In this document: positions 21,847 to 28,785 of the stretch, piece by piece | How the letters are laid out: each line of letters starts with the position of its first letter | How positions within the stretch are numbered: position 1 is the stretch's first letter | Source of the DNA: a virus | Strand: one strand, 5' to 3' | IMG/VR virus record: IMGVR_UViG_3300046535_000572 | Location: 1-46,614 of that record | DNA: 46,614 bases | Translations under genes and position numbers: made by a program | Notes under the pieces: generated by a model | What the model was told of the DNA's origin: nothing | Seen by the model: the letters and a program-made list of their open reading frames with translations, nothing else | Databases searched by the model: none

Positions 21847-22659
21847 ATGAAAAAGCTTCTTCTCGCTACCGCGCTGTGCGCGCTCGCCGCTCCCGCTTAT
21901 GCGCAAGTGGTCGAGGACGACCCGCTGCACCTCTGCTACACCACCGGCTGCAGCGCCTTTGGCGGCGTCACCATCTCGACCTTGGGCGGCGGCGGCGGCC
22001 TGTCGGGGTTTGGCGTCTCGTCCTCGCCCGCGCCGCAGACTGGGACGCTATGGTTCGCGCTTCTGGTCCCCGACAATGAAAACGAGGTGACCCTGCCGAC
22101 GCTTTCCGGCACCCTCAACGGCAATCCGATCGCCGGCATCGGCTCGCTGATCCCCGAAGGCCTGTTCGCCAGCGGGACGGACTTGGTGGCGCAGGCTTCC
22201 GTCAAGGCGGCCCTTGGCGGATTGAGCGCATCGCCGCCCAACCCATTCTCGGCTTTCTCAGGCGCGACGCTGTTGGAAGACCCGACCTTCGACGGGCTGG
22301 ACTACAGCGTATATTTGGTCAGGGTGGGGAACATCACCACGGGGACGCAAGCGGGGCAGACGTCGACGCTGGACAACTCGTTCACACTCAGTGGCGGTAG
22401 CTTCACGCTTGGCGCAAACTCGTTTGCCGGCGTCGGCGGCGGTTCGATCATCACGGCGTTCATGGTGGAGTCGGTGACCCATGGGCCGAACACCACGCTT
22501 GAACTCGTTTCGACGGCACAGTCGAGCGCACTGCTGGTCACGCCGTTCAGTGGTCCGGTAGTTCCCGAGCCCTCGACTTGGGCGATGGGGATCGCGGGGT
22601 TTGGTCTTCTCGCTCTGCTTGGGTTGCGTAAGCGTCGCGTATCGAGGTTCGCTGTTTGA
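21847..22659 (+). CDS. Exported PEP-CTERM sorting-domain protein 2
   Basis: 270 residues. Signal peptide MKKLLLATALCALAAPAYAQ, then a mature body with a short cysteine pair (HLCYTTGCSAF), GGVTISTLGG and long beta-rich T/G/S stretches. The C-terminal PEP-CTERM signal is VVPEPSTWAM (around P240), then a hydrophobic helix and LRKRRVSRFAV. The first and second proteins share the signal peptide start, a GG(I/V)TIST motif and the last residues RFAV, so they look like diverged duplicates. I chose ATG 21847 after AAAGGAAAGAAACAAA; an ATG 48 bp upstream lacks a signal peptide start. Confidence 0.9.
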   Translation: MKKLLLATALCALAAPAYAQVVEDDPLHLCYTTGCSAFGGVTISTLGGGGGLSGFGVSSSPAPQTGTLWFALLVPDNENEVTLPTLSGTLNGNPIAGIGSLIPEGLFASGTDLVAQASVKAALGGLSASPPNPFSAFSGATLLEDPTFDGLDYSVYLVRVGNITTGTQAGQTSTLDNSFTLSGGSFTLGANSFAGVGGGSIITAFMVESVTHGPNTTLELVSTAQSSALLVTPFSGPVVPEPSTWAMGIAGFGLLALLGLRKRRVSRFAV

Positions 22660-22851
22660 GGCGGCCACGGTAGGGGGGCTGGCGCATGGGCTCGTGGCGT
22701 CTGAGGCCGGCCCCCAATAATTCGCCGTCTGAGATTACCCCCCGAAGGCGGCGGATAGGGGGGAGGAGGACACCATACTCCTCCCCACGGGGGAGGGACG
22801 AGACTACCGCATAGCCTCCAGCCCCTCCCCCACCGCCCTCAAGGACAAGTG
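22660..22851. other. Intergenic region with hairpin after PEP-CTERM gene 2
   Basis: 192 bp, very G- and C-rich. GGGGAGGAG (22760-22768) and CTCCTCCCC (22778-22786) form a perfect 9-bp stem around GACACCATA, comparable with the hairpin after the first PEP-CTERM gene. A 42-codon frame from ATG 22686 exists but is arginine/proline-rich and lacks a ribosome binding site, so I do not call it. Confidence 0.6.
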
Positions 22852-22950
22852 ATGGACCACGATCCGGTTGGTTACGTGCTGGCGACGATCACCAGCTTCC
22901 TCGCCGCACTTATGATCACGGCGTTTCTTGTGGTGATGATGCATCCATGA
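22852..22950 (+). CDS. 32-residue single-span membrane peptide
   Basis: ATG 22852 (after AAGGACAAG) to TGA 22948-22950: MDHDPVGYVLATITSFLAAL and on to VVMMHP. One membrane helix covers nearly all of it. Its stop overlaps the next ATG. Gene status rests on the ribosome binding site, coupling and hydrophobicity. Confidence 0.6.
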   Translation: MDHDPVGYVLATITSFLAALMITAFLVVMMHP

Positions 22951-23069
22951 CAACAATTTGCGGAGCGATCCTGGGCGTCGTCGCGGCCCTTCTAATCGGC
23001 GGCGTGGCGCTCCTGGCGACGGACGATCGCCCGATGCCGCCGTCTTATTGGAGCGGTGATCCCCCCTGA
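22947..23069 (+). CDS. 40-residue single-span membrane peptide
   Basis: ATG 22947, overlapping the previous TGA, to TGA 23067-23069: MTTICGAILGVVAALLIGGV, then LLATDDRPMPPSYWSGDPP. One N-terminal membrane helix followed by a short proline-rich tail. No family recognised. Confidence 0.6.
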   Translation: MTTICGAILGVVAALLIGGVALLATDDRPMPPSYWSGDPP

Positions 23070-23101
23070 TCACGCTGGACGATTTAAGGAGAGTCGACGC
23101 G

Positions 23102-23356
23102 ATGGACCGCTTTATTTATGGCCCCGCTGATCAAGCGCGGGGGGCCCAACAGATGCAACAGACGATCGAGCGCATGCCCGACGAGCTGCTGCTGCTTATG
23201 ACACAGAGCAATACTCTGCTTTACGGCAAGGAGATGGCCGCCGAACTTCTCGCCCTTCGCGCCGAGAACCGCGCGCTGAGAGAGGCGCTGAAGGAGCGTC
23301 CAGCCGAGCAGATTCTGGAGGAGCGGTTCCCGTATCTAAAAGACAGCCGCCCATGA
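23102..23356 (+). CDS. Small coiled-coil protein
   Basis: 84 residues. The second half is a predicted coiled coil (MAAELLALRAENRALREALK). Ribosome binding site AAGGAGAG. Overlaps the next gene by ATGA. No family recognised. Confidence 0.72.
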   Translation: MDRFIYGPADQARGAQQMQQTIERMPDELLLLMTQSNTLLYGKEMAAELLALRAENRALREALKERPAEQILEERFPYLKDSRP

Positions 23357-23553
23357 CCGAGCCCTTTGAGCAATTCGAGCAGTCATGCCGTGTGGTGGCG
23401 CGCGAACTCAAACGCAGCGGGCCGGCGTTTCGAGAAGCGATGATCATCCATCTTATGAAAGACATGGATGTATCGCGCAGCGAGGCGATTCGTAAGTACG
23501 ATTGGTTCATCGCCACCGCTGAGACATTCGGCAAGAGGTCGGTCAAGCCATGA
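23353..23553 (+). CDS. Small helical protein
   Basis: 66 residues, MTEPFEQFEQSCRVVARELK at the start; the middle (MDVSRSEAIRKYDWFIATAE) resembles a small HTH but is not convincing. ATGA overlaps on both sides. Confidence 0.7.
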   Translation: MTEPFEQFEQSCRVVARELKRSGPAFREAMIIHLMKDMDVSRSEAIRKYDWFIATAETFGKRSVKP

Positions 23554-23777
23554 GCGAAATGGCGCGTAAATTTATGGAGGCTCACCAGGCCTGTTGCGAG
23601 GACATGTGTCAGGTTCTGGACGAGCAAAGTTGCTCCTGTTTTGCTGATCTTGTCGAGGCGCTGAAGGCTGAACGGGAAGCGTGCGCCAAGGTCGCCGAAT
23701 CTTACATGGACGGATCTAGCCACGCGACCCTCGTAGCCGGCACTATCGCCGCCGCCATCCGCGCTCGCACGCCATGA
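23550..23777 (+). CDS. Small cysteine-containing protein
   Basis: 75 residues with six cysteines (HQACCEDMCQVLDEQSCSCF, REACAKVAE). The ATL-x-A-G-x-IAAAIR ending is common in small phage proteins of unknown role. ATGA overlap with neighbours. Confidence 0.7.
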   Translation: MSEMARKFMEAHQACCEDMCQVLDEQSCSCFADLVEALKAEREACAKVAESYMDGSSHATLVAGTIAAAIRARTP

Positions 23778-23941
23778 CCGAGCCGAGCGTCGAGGAGATC
23801 GTGGCGCGGTTTGAGCAGCGCAACTCCATAATCAGTCAGCAGGAGATCGACGCCCTCATCGCCTCATGGCGCGAGCGGGGCAAGGTCATTGAGCAAATGC
23901 AGGCGCGTTATGAAGGCGGCCAAAAGACGATGAAGCCATGA
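23774..23941 (+). CDS. 55-residue helical protein
   Basis: ATG 23774 to TGA 23939-23941: MTEPSVEEIVARFEQRNSII at the start, charged and helical. Both ends overlap neighbours by ATGA, which strongly suggests a translated gene. No family recognised. Confidence 0.65.
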   Translation: MTEPSVEEIVARFEQRNSIISQQEIDALIASWRERGKVIEQMQARYEGGQKTMKP

Positions 23942-24102
23942 GCGGCAGCGCCGTCATCATCATCATCGGCATGGCGCTCCTGGTCGTGTCGCTCGTCACC
24001 CGCAACAATGATGTGCCGGAACTCGTCGCGGCGGTCTCCAGCTGGGTCGGGGCCGCGCTGGTGATTGTCGGTACTGGGCGCATGCTTTTTCTGGAGCGAT
24101 GA
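23938..24102 (+). CDS. 54-residue two-span membrane protein
   Basis: ATG 23938 to TGA 24100-24102: MSGSAVIIIIGMALLVVSLV forms the first membrane helix, TRNNDVPEL a short loop, and VGAALVIVGTGRMLFLER the second. Holin-like in size and topology, but it lies at the end of the early operon, far from the lysozyme. ATGA overlap upstream. Confidence 0.62.
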   Translation: MSGSAVIIIIGMALLVVSLVTRNNDVPELVAAVSSWVGAALVIVGTGRMLFLER

Positions 24103-24103
24103 A

Positions 24104-24199
24104 ATGTTTATTCACGCCTTGCCGCTTTGGCTCATCGTCGTCGTCTGCGTAATTCTCTTCATCGGCGCGTTTATGAACGCTGGAGATCAGGGCGAGTAG
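24104..24199 (+). CDS. 31-residue single-span membrane peptide
   Basis: ATG 24104 to TAG 24197-24199: MFIHALPLWLIVVVCVILFI, then GAFMNAGDQGE. Starts one base after the previous stop. Its last 13 bp overlap the end of the convergent ejection-protein gene. Last gene of the rightward operon. Confidence 0.6.
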   Translation: MFIHALPLWLIVVVCVILFIGAFMNAGDQGE

Positions 24200-25695
24200 G
24201 CGGCCCATGGATCCGGTGGTTTAGCTTCCACTCCCGTTCCTAGCGCCCCAATGAGCCTCCTGACCGGCGCAGCCGGCTGCATGTCGATCGGCGGCGTCCT
24301 CGCGCCCGTCCCTGTCGCAACCAGGGCGGCGTCGATGGCGCGCTGCTTGGCGGCGTTGCTCCCCGCGTTCCACATGGCCCCGGCTCCTGCGCCTGCCGCC
24401 TTGACGCCAGACATTCCCGCCGCGCTCACGGGGTATCCGCTCAATGCAACAACCGCCGGAACAGCCTTATTGCTCAGATCGCCCCATAGGGATGATCCTG
24501 CCGCCTTGGCCCCCGCCACAAGCGGGTTGGTCGACGGGATCGTCGGCTTCGGCGCGAGGGCGGCAAGGTTCTGCACCGATTCCCTGCCCTCCGGAGTGAA
24601 CCGCATGCGGGGGTCGTTAATCTTGGCGGCTGCTTCTGCGGGCGCTTTGTTGATATTCGTATTCGCAAGCCAATCGTGATCCCCGAGCGCGGCATGCGCG
24701 TCCATGAAGGCGTTGTTCAGCCGCGCCGCCTCGCCCACTTGATGACCAGTGATTGGGGTGTTCGTCGCCAGGATGCCCGTAGGCCCATCGATTAGGTTGT
24801 CGCGGATCTTGGCGGCATAAACATTGTCTGCTTTGGTGCGCACATTGTCGAAGATATTGCGAGAGAATCCGTTGATCACAGAGGCGGGAGTTCCGGCCTG
24901 ACCGTTGCTGATATTCTCTGCCTTCTGTTTGGCGACCGCCAATTCCATATCATTGGAAAGAGCTGCGCGCTGACTGCCATCGAGCGCCGCCCTCGCATTA
25001 TCCCATGCCGGCGTGACATGGGCCGGATTGAATCGCGGCGCTTCCAGGTCGGTGAGCGCCTTCGCCTTGTTCGCCTCGAGCACGTCGCGCGCCGGCATGG
25101 CGGGAGGCTTGCCCGCGGGCCGACCCCCGAGAGAGTTGAAGCCCGCGCCGAGGAGCGTACTGAGCGCCATATTCCCGGGCGTAGGCGTCTCCCCTCGACC
25201 AGTATCCCCCATGAGGTTCATCCCCAGGCCTTCGCCGCCGCCGACGATCAGGCGCGACAGCCAAGGACCGACCCGGGTCGAGGCGAGGGCCCTGGTCGCG
25301 CCTGCTCCCGCGCCAAGAAGGCCAGCAGGAAGTCCGCCGACCATATTGGCTACGGTGCTATAGACCGGACCAAGAGCCGAATTGGCTTGTTCCGTTTTGG
25401 CCCGCTCCTCCGCCCGCGCGGCCTCGAACTGCGAGCCCATCGTCGCCTCGTCCTTGGCGATTGGCCCCGAGGCATTGCCGCCGAATACGCTGGGGTACAT
25501 GGCCGGCAGGATGGTGCGCCACCCGGCGACGAGATTGTCGCCGACGCCAAAGGTGTTCGCTGCGGCGCGGCCCAAATTGGACACCACTTGTCCCGCGTGA
25601 TGCCGCGCGTTCTCAGCTGCCACACCGGGGTCATCCCCAAGGTCGATGCCTTGCAGCGGGCCTAGATCGACACCGTCAAGCGGTCCAGCAGCCAT
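24187..25695 (-). CDS. Internal virion (ejection) protein, last late gene
   Basis: 502 residues. The N-terminus repeats GVDLGPLQGIDLGDDPG. Two glycine/alanine-rich hydrophobic segments follow (VANMVGGLPAGLLGAGAGAT; later AVPAVVALSGYPVSAAGMSG). The central region is helical (ALSNDMELAVAKQKAENISN, VGEAARLNNAFMDAHAALGD). The amphipathic, membrane-active composition and the position after the transglycosylase fit a protein ejected with the DNA. No family assigned. TAATG coupling with the upstream gene. Confidence 0.68.
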   Translation of the reverse strand: MAAGPLDGVDLGPLQGIDLGDDPGVAAENARHHAGQVVSNLGRAAANTFGVGDNLVAGWRTILPAMYPSVFGGNASGPIAKDEATMGSQFEAARAEERAKTEQANSALGPVYSTVANMVGGLPAGLLGAGAGATRALASTRVGPWLSRLIVGGGEGLGMNLMGDTGRGETPTPGNMALSTLLGAGFNSLGGRPAGKPPAMPARDVLEANKAKALTDLEAPRFNPAHVTPAWDNARAALDGSQRAALSNDMELAVAKQKAENISNGQAGTPASVINGFSRNIFDNVRTKADNVYAAKIRDNLIDGPTGILATNTPITGHQVGEAARLNNAFMDAHAALGDHDWLANTNINKAPAEAAAKINDPRMRFTPEGRESVQNLAALAPKPTIPSTNPLVAGAKAAGSSLWGDLSNKAVPAVVALSGYPVSAAGMSGVKAAGAGAGAMWNAGSNAAKQRAIDAALVATGTGARTPPIDMQPAAPVRRLIGALGTGVEAKPPDPWAAYSP

Positions 25696-27215
25696 TACGG
25701 AACCCCAGAAATGTCATAGCCATTCCCGCGCACACCTTCTAAAATCTTAGCGCGTCTATCAGGGTGCGCAGCGATAGCTTTATTGACGGCATCGAGATCC
25801 GCGCCGGTCAGGGGCTTAAGGCCGCCACCGCCACCGCCCCCGCCACCGCCACCGCCCCCGCCCCCGCCACCGCCCCCGCCACCGCCCTCATCCTGTTTCT
25901 GAGGCTTCTCTTCCGTCCCCCCGTTGTACCAGGGATTGAGTTCGCCGTTTATGGTTGGCTCAAGAAGGTCGCGGTTACCGTGACCGACGAGTTCGCCGGT
26001 CAGCCTGTGGCCGACTACCAGTTCTCTGGTCGCCTGTGCATCCAAGAACCTGTTCTTTAGATTGTCCAAGGAGTCCTTAAACTCCTTATCGGACGCCGCG
26101 GGATCCAGGCCCGCCGTAGCGGCTCGCGCCAATGTGTTAAATTCATTAAGGTTCCTGACGTTCTTGTATTTCTGCAAGCTTTCGCCGGAAAGCGCAGACT
26201 TGATTTTGCTAAGAGCAATGGCGGCATTCTTGACGTCTTCTGGGACAAGGGGATCCCAATACCCCAACGCGCCGGTTGTGGGCAGTGGCGTCGTCATCGC
26301 CCTCCTCGTTACGGCCGGATCCTTGGTTAATACATTGACCCATTGCTGCATATCATTAAACATTGATTTGGACGTATCGTAATCCTCAATCGAGCTATCC
26401 CTGTATTTTTGGATGTCGGTTGCCTGGGTCTTCATGGCATTGCCGGCGGCTTCGTGCTTGTTCTTCCATGTCACGATGTCATCCGGCTTTCGCCCCGCGG
26501 CGATCTCGCCTTGCGCGTAGTTCCGGTAGGCCAGATCCTCCATGCTGCCGCCGCCGGATCCCATCGAGATGATGCCAGACCTGAAGGCCGCGACCTGCTC
26601 TGGAGTCGCACCAGGGTTGGCTTGCTTCCAGCTTTCAGTCGCCGCGTCGGCATCCTTGATGGTGTTTGTATTCGTCACGTTGCCACCGAATGCGGTAGCC
26701 ATCGAGTCCACGAACGGCTTGCTGTCCATCAGCACCCCGGCCTGCTCGTTGGTCACCTTGATCCCGTGATCGCGCAACGCCTGGGCGAATACCCCCACAT
26801 TGGCGTGGAATCGCGCATACTCGTTCTGATCCTGCACCTGTTTCTGGATGCCCATGATGTCCGAAACGTCGCCGATCGGGTTCGCCCCGCCGCCGCCACC
26901 CCGTAGCGCCGCCTGCTTCGACTGCTGCTGCTGCGCGGTCCCAAACGACGCCGCCATCTGGTCGAGACCGCTATTGATCCCCTCCGCGGCGCGGGCGCGC
27001 TGCTGCCGGTCCAAGAGCAACGTCGCCAGATTGGCGCTGACCGGATCCTGTTTTGTCGCCGCGGCGTTCGGCAGCGCCGGCGAACCCGCCGTGGCCGGTG
27101 CCGGTGCCCCCTGTTGAGCCAGGGGATTGGGGTTGGGCGTGATCGCCTTCCCGATATCTGCGTTCTGGTTCGGGTTCATCAGGCCGACGATCGCGTCTCC
27201 AAGACCGTACGCCAT
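25695..27215 (-). CDS. Internal virion protein with 22-glycine run
   Basis: 506 residues, MAYGLGDAIVGLMNPNQNAD at the start. N-terminal part is Q/A-rich and helical (LLLDRQQRARAAEGINSGLD). A run of 22 glycines encoded by 25821-25886 separates it from a small C-terminal domain (LTGADLDAVNKAIAAHPDRR). Position between other ejection proteins suggests an internal or ejected role. Start overlaps the previous stop. Confidence 0.68.
   Translation of the reverse strand: MAYGLGDAIVGLMNPNQNADIGKAITPNPNPLAQQGAPAPATAGSPALPNAAATKQDPVSANLATLLLDRQQRARAAEGINSGLDQMAASFGTAQQQQSKQAALRGGGGGANPIGDVSDIMGIQKQVQDQNEYARFHANVGVFAQALRDHGIKVTNEQAGVLMDSKPFVDSMATAFGGNVTNTNTIKDADAATESWKQANPGATPEQVAAFRSGIISMGSGGGSMEDLAYRNYAQGEIAAGRKPDDIVTWKNKHEAAGNAMKTQATDIQKYRDSSIEDYDTSKSMFNDMQQWVNVLTKDPAVTRRAMTTPLPTTGALGYWDPLVPEDVKNAAIALSKIKSALSGESLQKYKNVRNLNEFNTLARAATAGLDPAASDKEFKDSLDNLKNRFLDAQATRELVVGHRLTGELVGHGNRDLLEPTINGELNPWYNGGTEEKPQKQDEGGGGGGGGGGGGGGGGGGGGGGLKPLTGADLDAVNKAIAAHPDRRAKILEGVRGNGYDISGVP
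25821..25886 (-). repeat. GGN codon run encoding 22 glycines
   Basis: 66 bp of GGC/GGT/GGG codons. The mixed codons show it is not one simple triplet expansion. It makes a flexible linker and is also a place where assembly length errors are plausible. Confidence 0.9.
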
Positions 27216-27931
27216 CAGGCAGTGCTCCTAAGCTTGTCCAGAGTGTCGAAGAAGCCTTTATTGGTGCCCACTCCGCCTGGATGGGCATCCATGAAGGCAC
27301 TCAAAACACTCGGTTGCCCCAACGGATTGGAAGCGGCCACGTTCGCCCCCGGCGTCGTTACTTTGCCGGGATTGGCCAGCGCATCGAGATAAGCCTGCCT
27401 CATGTCGGGGGGAGTAGGAGGTGCACCCTGCCCAGATTGCTGCTGTTGCGGCATTCCGATGGGCAAGCCAGCCGCATAATCCTGATTGGCCTGGGACTTA
27501 TAGTTGGCGAGGCCCTGGATCGCGTCCACCGCGCCGGGATAGTTGGCAATACCTGTATTGACGTTGCCAAACGTTCCGGTGTTATTCGTCTGTGTCGCGT
27601 TGGCGGCGTTAATTGTACCTTGGTTAATTTGCGCCTGGAGGTCGCTGATCTGCTGCGGCGTCGAGGTTAGCGTCGTTCCTTTCGCCCCGCTATCGGCGTT
27701 ATAGGCCGCAAGTTGCTTCTGGTAATCCGCCTGGGCTGTATTGTTGGCGTCAACGAAGCTCTGGATCGGCCTGCCCATCGCATCCGTCGGCCCCTGGGCC
27801 CCCGCGACGCCGGTGTAGAAACCCGGCAGGTCAAGCGGATTATCCTTGTATTTAGGATTGATGTATTTGTTGGGCTGAAACATCTGCAGCAGCCCCATGT
27901 CGAGGATTGGATTATCGCTGCCTTCAGACAT
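27215..27931 (-). CDS. Q/N-rich late protein, probably internal virion
   Basis: 238 residues. N-terminus MSEGSDNPILDMGLLQMFQP, a central Q/A/N/T-rich region (QQISDLQAQINQGTINAANA) and a globular end (VLSAFMDAHPGGVGTNKGFF). No family recognised. TAATG coupling on both sides. Confidence 0.7.
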   Translation of the reverse strand: MSEGSDNPILDMGLLQMFQPNKYINPKYKDNPLDLPGFYTGVAGAQGPTDAMGRPIQSFVDANNTAQADYQKQLAAYNADSGAKGTTLTSTPQQISDLQAQINQGTINAANATQTNNTGTFGNVNTGIANYPGAVDAIQGLANYKSQANQDYAAGLPIGMPQQQQSGQGAPPTPPDMRQAYLDALANPGKVTTPGANVAASNPLGQPSVLSAFMDAHPGGVGTNKGFFDTLDKLRSTA

Positions 27932-28785
27932 TAGCCGTATCCCGCTGAGTTAAGAGTCATGCCTGGAATCTGGGGGCCCGCCTCCCAGCCGTATGGCCGT
28001 GTGCCCCATGACAAGGGCTTCGCGGCCAGGGACTGGACCGTGTTGTACAACTGCGCCGCGGGGGCCGCCATCTGCGCCATGGGATCCTGCGGCGGGGCGA
28101 ACTGGGCCGGCTCCGGCGCGGCTTTCTGTTGGTCGCCCTTCTTCCCACTCATTTCCTCTAGGCCGCCGGTTATGTTCTCCAACGGCGTCTTGCCTTTGAC
28201 CTCGTTGCCCTTCGCATCCGTCGTTGATTGAGCAGGGGTGTTTAATTTATCCCAGAGGCCCTGTGGCGGCGCGGGCGCGGCGGCGGGAGGATTGGCGGCA
28301 TTGACTGCGGCCGAGGTGTAGGGATCTCCCGCCGTGGGAGGCGTCAAGGTGTGGGGCGGATGGACAACCCCGGGCACGGAGGTCAGCGACGTCCCGCCCT
28401 GCGGAGAGCCTTGAGCGATAGCCATCGCCTGGCCCATGTACGGCTTATAGGCTCCGCTATTGTAAGCTCCCCAGTCGCTGAAATTGCCGCGCCTCGCAAA
28501 GAGGGCGTGCGCCGCCGCCATGCTCGCGCCGGGATCTTGCCCAACGGTCTTCCAGTTTTCCCCGCCAATCAAACCGGCATTGGCCCCGTTGATCTGCATC
28601 AAGCCGACGCTGCCGCCGTGCGGATCGTCAGGGTTAAAATTATTGACGATCCCCTTACTTTCCGGTCGCGAAAGCGCCGCCGCAGTCGCCGCCTCGACCC
28701 CCGGCTTAAACCCTTTCTCGATGGCTAACTGATATGCTTCGGCAAGAGTCAGTTGTCGTCCTGGTTGACCTCCGAGAAAACTCAC
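27931..28785 (-). CDS. Virion lytic transglycosylase-like protein
   Basis: 284 residues. The N-terminal 130 resemble an SLT/lysozyme-like transglycosylase: AAALSRPESKG with E42 as catalytic candidate, then GGSVGLMQINGANAGLIGG (the G-x-M-Q-x-N motif) and WGAYNSGAYKPYM. The rest is proline/alanine-rich. It would cut peptidoglycan locally so the ejection proteins and DNA can cross the envelope. ATGA overlap with the large gene upstream. Confidence 0.85.
   Translation of the reverse strand: MSFLGGQPGRQLTLAEAYQLAIEKGFKPGVEAATAAALSRPESKGIVNNFNPDDPHGGSVGLMQINGANAGLIGGENWKTVGQDPGASMAAAHALFARRGNFSDWGAYNSGAYKPYMGQAMAIAQGSPQGGTSLTSVPGVVHPPHTLTPPTAGDPYTSAAVNAANPPAAAPAPPQGLWDKLNTPAQSTTDAKGNEVKGKTPLENITGGLEEMSGKKGDQQKAAPEPAQFAPPQDPMAQMAAPAAQLYNTVQSLAAKPLSWGTRPYGWEAGPQIPGMTLNSAGYG

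Noticed and set aside
22686-22814. 42-codon frame MGSWRLRPAP after the second PEP-CTERM gene
   Set aside because: No ribosome binding site, low-complexity arginine/proline composition, and it covers a hairpin.
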